A DNA stretch of 30,749 nt. It comes from JAMHZE01 sp964424715. Lineage in GTDB: Bacteria > Pseudomonadota > Alphaproteobacteria > Rickettsiales > UBA8987. The notes under the pieces were generated by a model. The model had not been told where the DNA came from. It did not search any database and worked only from the letters and a program-made list of their open reading frames with translations. The stretch's first letter is position 1, and the number at the start of each line of letters is the position of its first letter. Positions 30,275 through 30,749 of this stretch are shown here, piece after piece. The stretch lies in NCBI GenBank assembly GCA_964424715.1, contig CAYRJW010000015.1, positions 1-30,749 of the forward strand, written 5' to 3'. The position numbers and the translations under genes were made by a program.

Positions 30275-30749
30275 TTAATTCATTTTCTTAGTTTTCGCTG
30301 CAACGAGCGGGAATTTCTTTACCTGCGCCGGATATTCCTTGCCGCGTACCATTACTGAAAGGCTCTCGCCCTCAGTGCCGAATTCCTTGGCTACATAGCC
30401 CATCGCGATAGGCAGATTCAGTGAAGGTGAAAAACCACCGCTTGTGATAGTTCCGACTTTGCTACCATTCTTATAAATTTCCGCACCCTCGCGTGCAACT
30501 ATTTTTTCATTTATTACAAGGCCGATACGTTTACGCGCCGCGCCGGCAGTTTTCTGCCCTAGGATAACCGGCGAACCGATAAATCCTTTATGTTCCTTGG
30601 TTATCACCCAGCCAAGACCAGCTTCAACCGGCGATGTCTTATCATCAATATCATGCCCGTAAAGCGGATAGCCCATTTCAAGACGCAATGAATCACGGCA
30701 ACCAAGACCGGCTGGTTTTGCTTTGCCTTCAAGCGTCAACGCATTCCAA
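30275..30749 (-). CDS. gcvT: Glycine cleavage system T protein (aminomethyltransferase), C-terminal part
   Basis: The last 158 codons of GcvT, which releases ammonia from the H-protein intermediate and forms methylene-tetrahydrofolate. The gene begins outside the window, so the frame is open at position 30749. Visible motifs are RDSLRLEMGYPLYGHDID, SPVEAGLGWVI, RKRIGLVIN, GTITSGGFSPSLNLPIAMGYV and the C-terminal barrel end. It is the first gene of gcvT-gcvH-gcvPA-gcvPB. Any glycine riboswitch would lie upstream of it, beyond this window. Confidence 0.95.
   Translation of the reverse strand, partial: WNALTLEGKAKPAGLGCRDSLRLEMGYPLYGHDIDDKTSPVEAGLGWVITKEHKGFIGSPVILGQKTAGAARKRIGLVINEKIVAREGAEIYKNGSKVGTITSGGFSPSLNLPIAMGYVAKEFGTEGESLSVMVRGKEYPAQVKKFPLVAAKTKKMN

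Overview
The window comes from an alphaproteobacterium of moderate GC. The evidence is the order rpmH-rnpA-yidD-yidC, a flgF-flgG-flgA-flgH operon behind a sigma-54 promoter, CtrA-type TTAA-N7-TTAA boxes, and interspersed palindromes of the GTCATCCCAGCGAAAGCTGG kind that are common in this class. Lineage below class cannot be read from the sequence. A run of 10 Ns at 5094-5103 shows this is a scaffolded draft.

Layout. 1-1042 (minus): rpmH, rnpA, yidD and the start of yidC. 1127-2134 (minus): an orphan protein with two internal repeats. 2305-2787 (minus): hisI, divergent from flhA (2856-4991, plus). 5006-5177: palindromic repeats around the assembly gap, then tRNA-Thr(UGU). 5498-7574 (minus): a large orphan protein and a small secreted protein. 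7644-9716 (minus): parE. 9824-13380 (plus): a parvulin-type isomerase, pmbA and tgt, the last two each preceded by a GAAAAC-rich hairpin. 13626-17371 (plus): a small orphan and flgFGAH. 17643-18566 (plus): an LD-carboxypeptidase. 18623-20476 (plus): three orphan genes, one with a CtrA-like promoter. 20580-21955 (minus): an XRE regulator and lptB. 22085-24667 (plus): thrS and infC. 24675-26843 (minus): a pyruvate carboxylase/oxaloacetate decarboxylase-like carboxyltransferase split in two by one in-frame TAA. 26982-30749 (minus): the glycine cleavage operon gcvT-gcvH-gcvPA-gcvPB, with gcvT cut by the window edge.

Most genes are housekeeping: ribosome and membrane-protein biogenesis, chromosome decatenation, LPS export, tRNA charging and modification, one-carbon metabolism, and flagellar rod, ring and export parts. 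The unusual material lies between them. The points that stand out are: (1) the split carboxyltransferase, which has no biotin domain and has Met where the family has its catalytic Thr; (2) a nearly identical CtrA-box plus extended -10 promoter in front of that locus and of an unrelated orphan operon; (3) a Tgt with three of its four zinc ligands replaced; (4) an infC that starts at AUA; (5) several MITE-like inverted-repeat families lying against start codons, one similar repeat apparently forming part of the flgA signal peptide; (6) three orphan proteins each built from an internal duplication.
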